In this document: piece by piece, positions 5,593-6,630 of the stretch
How positions within the stretch are numbered: the first letter of the stretch is position 1
Layout of the letters: every line of letters starts with the position of its first letter
NCBI GenBank assembly: GCA_017651785.1
Contig: JAGCCD010000076.1
Span: 1 to 6,630 of the forward strand
DNA: 6,630 nt
Direction: 5' to 3'
Source: Bacteroidales bacterium
Lineage (GTDB): Bacteria > Bacteroidota > Bacteroidia > Bacteroidales > UBA932
Program-made: the position numbers and the translations under genes
Notes under the pieces: model-generated
The model's database searches: none
What the model saw: only the letters and a program-made list of their open reading frames with translations
What the model was told of the DNA's origin: nothing

Positions 5593-6507
5593 ATGAACAA
5601 GTATCTCGATATATCACCGGAAGTTCAGGCGGCGCTCGCTGCAAACAAGCCAGTAGTGGCGCTTGAATCCACCATCATATCGCACGGAATGCCCTACCCG
5701 CAGAACGTGCAGACCGCCCTTAAGGTAGAGCAGACCATAAGGGAAAACGGCGCCACGCCCGCCACAATCGCCATAATCGGCGGCCGCCTCAAGGCAGGCC
5801 TCAGCCCCGAAGAGATCGAGCATCTGGGCAAAGAGGGCCGTAATGTGGCCAAGGCCTCAAGGCGTGACCTCCCCGTCCTGGTTGCACAGAAAAAAGACGG
5901 AGCCACCACCGTAACCACCACGATGATCATTGCCGCAATGGCGGGAATAAAGGTTTTCGCAACCGGAGGAATAGGCGGCGTGCACCGCGGAGCCCAGACC
6001 ACTATGGACATCTCGGCAGACCTTGAGGAGCTGGCAAACACCCCGGTAATGGTAATCTGCGCCGGCGCCAAGTCCATTCTGGACCTGGGCCTCACCCTAG
6101 AGTATCTTGAGACCAAAGGCGTTCCCGTAATAGGCTACGGCACAGAGGAACTGCCCGCCTTCTACACCCGTCACAGCGGCTTTCGCACAGACTATCGCCT
6201 GGACACGCCGGAGCAGCTTGCAGAGGCCTTCAGGGCAAAGCTGGAAATGGGGCTCAAAGGCGGAATGCTCGTCACCAACCCCATTCCCGAGGAGTACTCC
6301 ATGGATCCTACCGTAATAAACAAGGCCATAGAAGAAGCGCTCAGTGAAGCCGATGCAAAGGGCGTCAAGGGCAAGGAAGTCACTCCTTTCCTGCTTGCCC
6401 GCATAAAAGACATCACCGGCGGAGACAGCCTCGCCTCCAACATACAGCTCGTACTCAACAACGCGCGCCTCGCGGCCGCCACAGCCAAATGCCTCGCAAA
6501 TGGATGA
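5593..6507 (+). CDS. psuG: Pseudouridine-5'-phosphate glycosidase
   Basis: PsuG cleaves the C-C glycosidic bond of pseudouridine 5'-phosphate to uracil and ribose 5-phosphate in a reversible reaction through a lysine-linked ring-opened ribose; it follows PsuK in the pathway. The 304-residue protein is full length. It shows ALESTIISHGMPYPQN (23-38), AIIGGRLKAGL (60-70), FATGGIGGVHRGA (122-134), DISADLEEL (139-147), VICAGAKSILD (154-164), PVIGYGTEELPAFYTRHSG (178-196), NPIPEEYSMD (229-238) and the C-terminal SLASNIQLVLNNA (279-291). By alignment from memory with E. coli PsuG, offset by six residues, E25, K87, D139 (metal site) and K160 (Schiff-base lysine) match the active-site residues E31, K93, D145 and K166. 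ATG 5593 is supported by the promoter 24 bp upstream and by the family N-terminus. Its final codons overlap the sufB start, so it probably leads a psuG-sufB transcript. Confidence 0.96.
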   Translation: MNKYLDISPEVQAALAANKPVVALESTIISHGMPYPQNVQTALKVEQTIRENGATPATIAIIGGRLKAGLSPEEIEHLGKEGRNVAKASRRDLPVLVAQKKDGATTVTTTMIIAAMAGIKVFATGGIGGVHRGAQTTMDISADLEELANTPVMVICAGAKSILDLGLTLEYLETKGVPVIGYGTEELPAFYTRHSGFRTDYRLDTPEQLAEAFRAKLEMGLKGGMLVTNPIPEEYSMDPTVINKAIEEALSEADAKGVKGKEVTPFLLARIKDITGGDSLASNIQLVLNNARLAAATAKCLANG

Positions 6508-6630
6508 CCTTCTGAAAGACATAGCGCAGGGCGAATACAAGGAAGGCTTCGTAACCGAGGTCGAGCAGGAGTATGTGCCCAAGGGCCTGAACGAGGACAT
6601 CATCCGCACCATCTCCTCCATCAAGGGAGA
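6500..6630 (+). CDS. sufB: Fe-S cluster assembly protein SufB, N-terminal fragment
   Basis: Only the first 43 codons are in the window; the gene runs off the end. The peptide begins MDDLLKDIAQGEYKEGF and continues with TEVEQEYVPKGLNEDIIRTI, which is the characteristic SufB N-terminus (YKYGF.T.I....IPRGLNEDVIR.IS in relatives). SufB is the scaffold subunit of the cytosolic SufBCD complex that builds iron-sulfur clusters. In Bacteroidetes it is normally followed by sufC, sufD and sufS, which would lie just outside. ATG 6500 lies inside the last codons of psuG, giving an 8-bp overlap in another frame (ATGGATGA, with the psuG TGA at 6505-6507). A second ATG at 6504 is in a frame that stops after three codons. 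No separate promoter was seen just upstream, so expression may depend on psuG transcription. Confidence 0.9.
   Translation, partial: MDDLLKDIAQGEYKEGFVTEVEQEYVPKGLNEDIIRTISSIKG

Noticed and set aside
6097..6624. A 175-codon - strand frame covering the end of psuG and the start of sufB
   Set aside because: It is antisense to two genes with clear conserved motifs and has no recognisable domain.

Overview
The window looks like chromosomal DNA from a GC-rich member of the Bacteroidales (Bacteroidota). This is an inference. It rests on four intergenic copies of the Bacteroidetes -7 element TAnnTTTG (three with a TTG/TTTG element 19-20 bp upstream), on start codons without Shine-Dalgarno sites, and on the protein set: SanA-like DUF218 protein, QueH, a hemerythrin-LuxR fusion, a secreted GH3 beta-glucosidase, PsuK/PsuG and SufB. 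Nothing indicates a plasmid, phage, IS element or CRISPR array. An Alistipes-like or uncultured gut lineage is plausible, but the genus cannot be fixed from this stretch.

Layout, left to right. (1) 1-267: the C-terminal end of a SanA/YdcF-type DUF218 protein on the + strand. (2) 272-437: a tRNA-Leu(GAG) gene on the - strand with its own promoter and a terminator hairpin that abuts the end of the sanA-like gene. (3) 449-4435: a compact + strand operon of queH (epoxyqueuosine reductase), a hemerythrin/HTH-LuxR protein overlapping queH by the ATGA motif, and a secreted GH3 beta-glucosidase 13 bp further on, closed by a strong terminator. (4) 4456-5372: psuK (pseudouridine kinase) on the - strand with its own terminator, so the bglX and psuK transcripts converge on back-to-back terminators. 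(5) 5373-5592: a 220-bp divergent control region with a promoter for each side and several inverted repeats. (6) 5593-6507: psuG (pseudouridine-5'-phosphate glycosidase) on the + strand. (7) 6500 to the window end: the start of sufB, overlapping the end of psuG by 8 bp.

How the genes work together. PsuK and PsuG form a complete two-step pseudouridine catabolic route: pseudouridine to pseudouridine 5'-phosphate, then to uracil and ribose 5-phosphate. Here they are divergently transcribed, not joined in one operon or fused. psuG appears translationally coupled to sufB, the first gene seen of a presumed SUF iron-sulfur assembly operon. On the other side, queH (an iron-sulfur enzyme of tRNA queuosine synthesis) is coupled to a protein with a YtfE/ScdA-like di-iron hemerythrin core and a DNA-binding domain, a plausible NO/O2/redox-responsive regulator. 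The window therefore has a loose theme of modified nucleosides plus iron/redox biology. The most interesting points are the hemerythrin-LuxR fusion, the psuG/sufB overlap and the palindromes built into the psuG promoter. I see no clear case for a wholly new multi-gene system.
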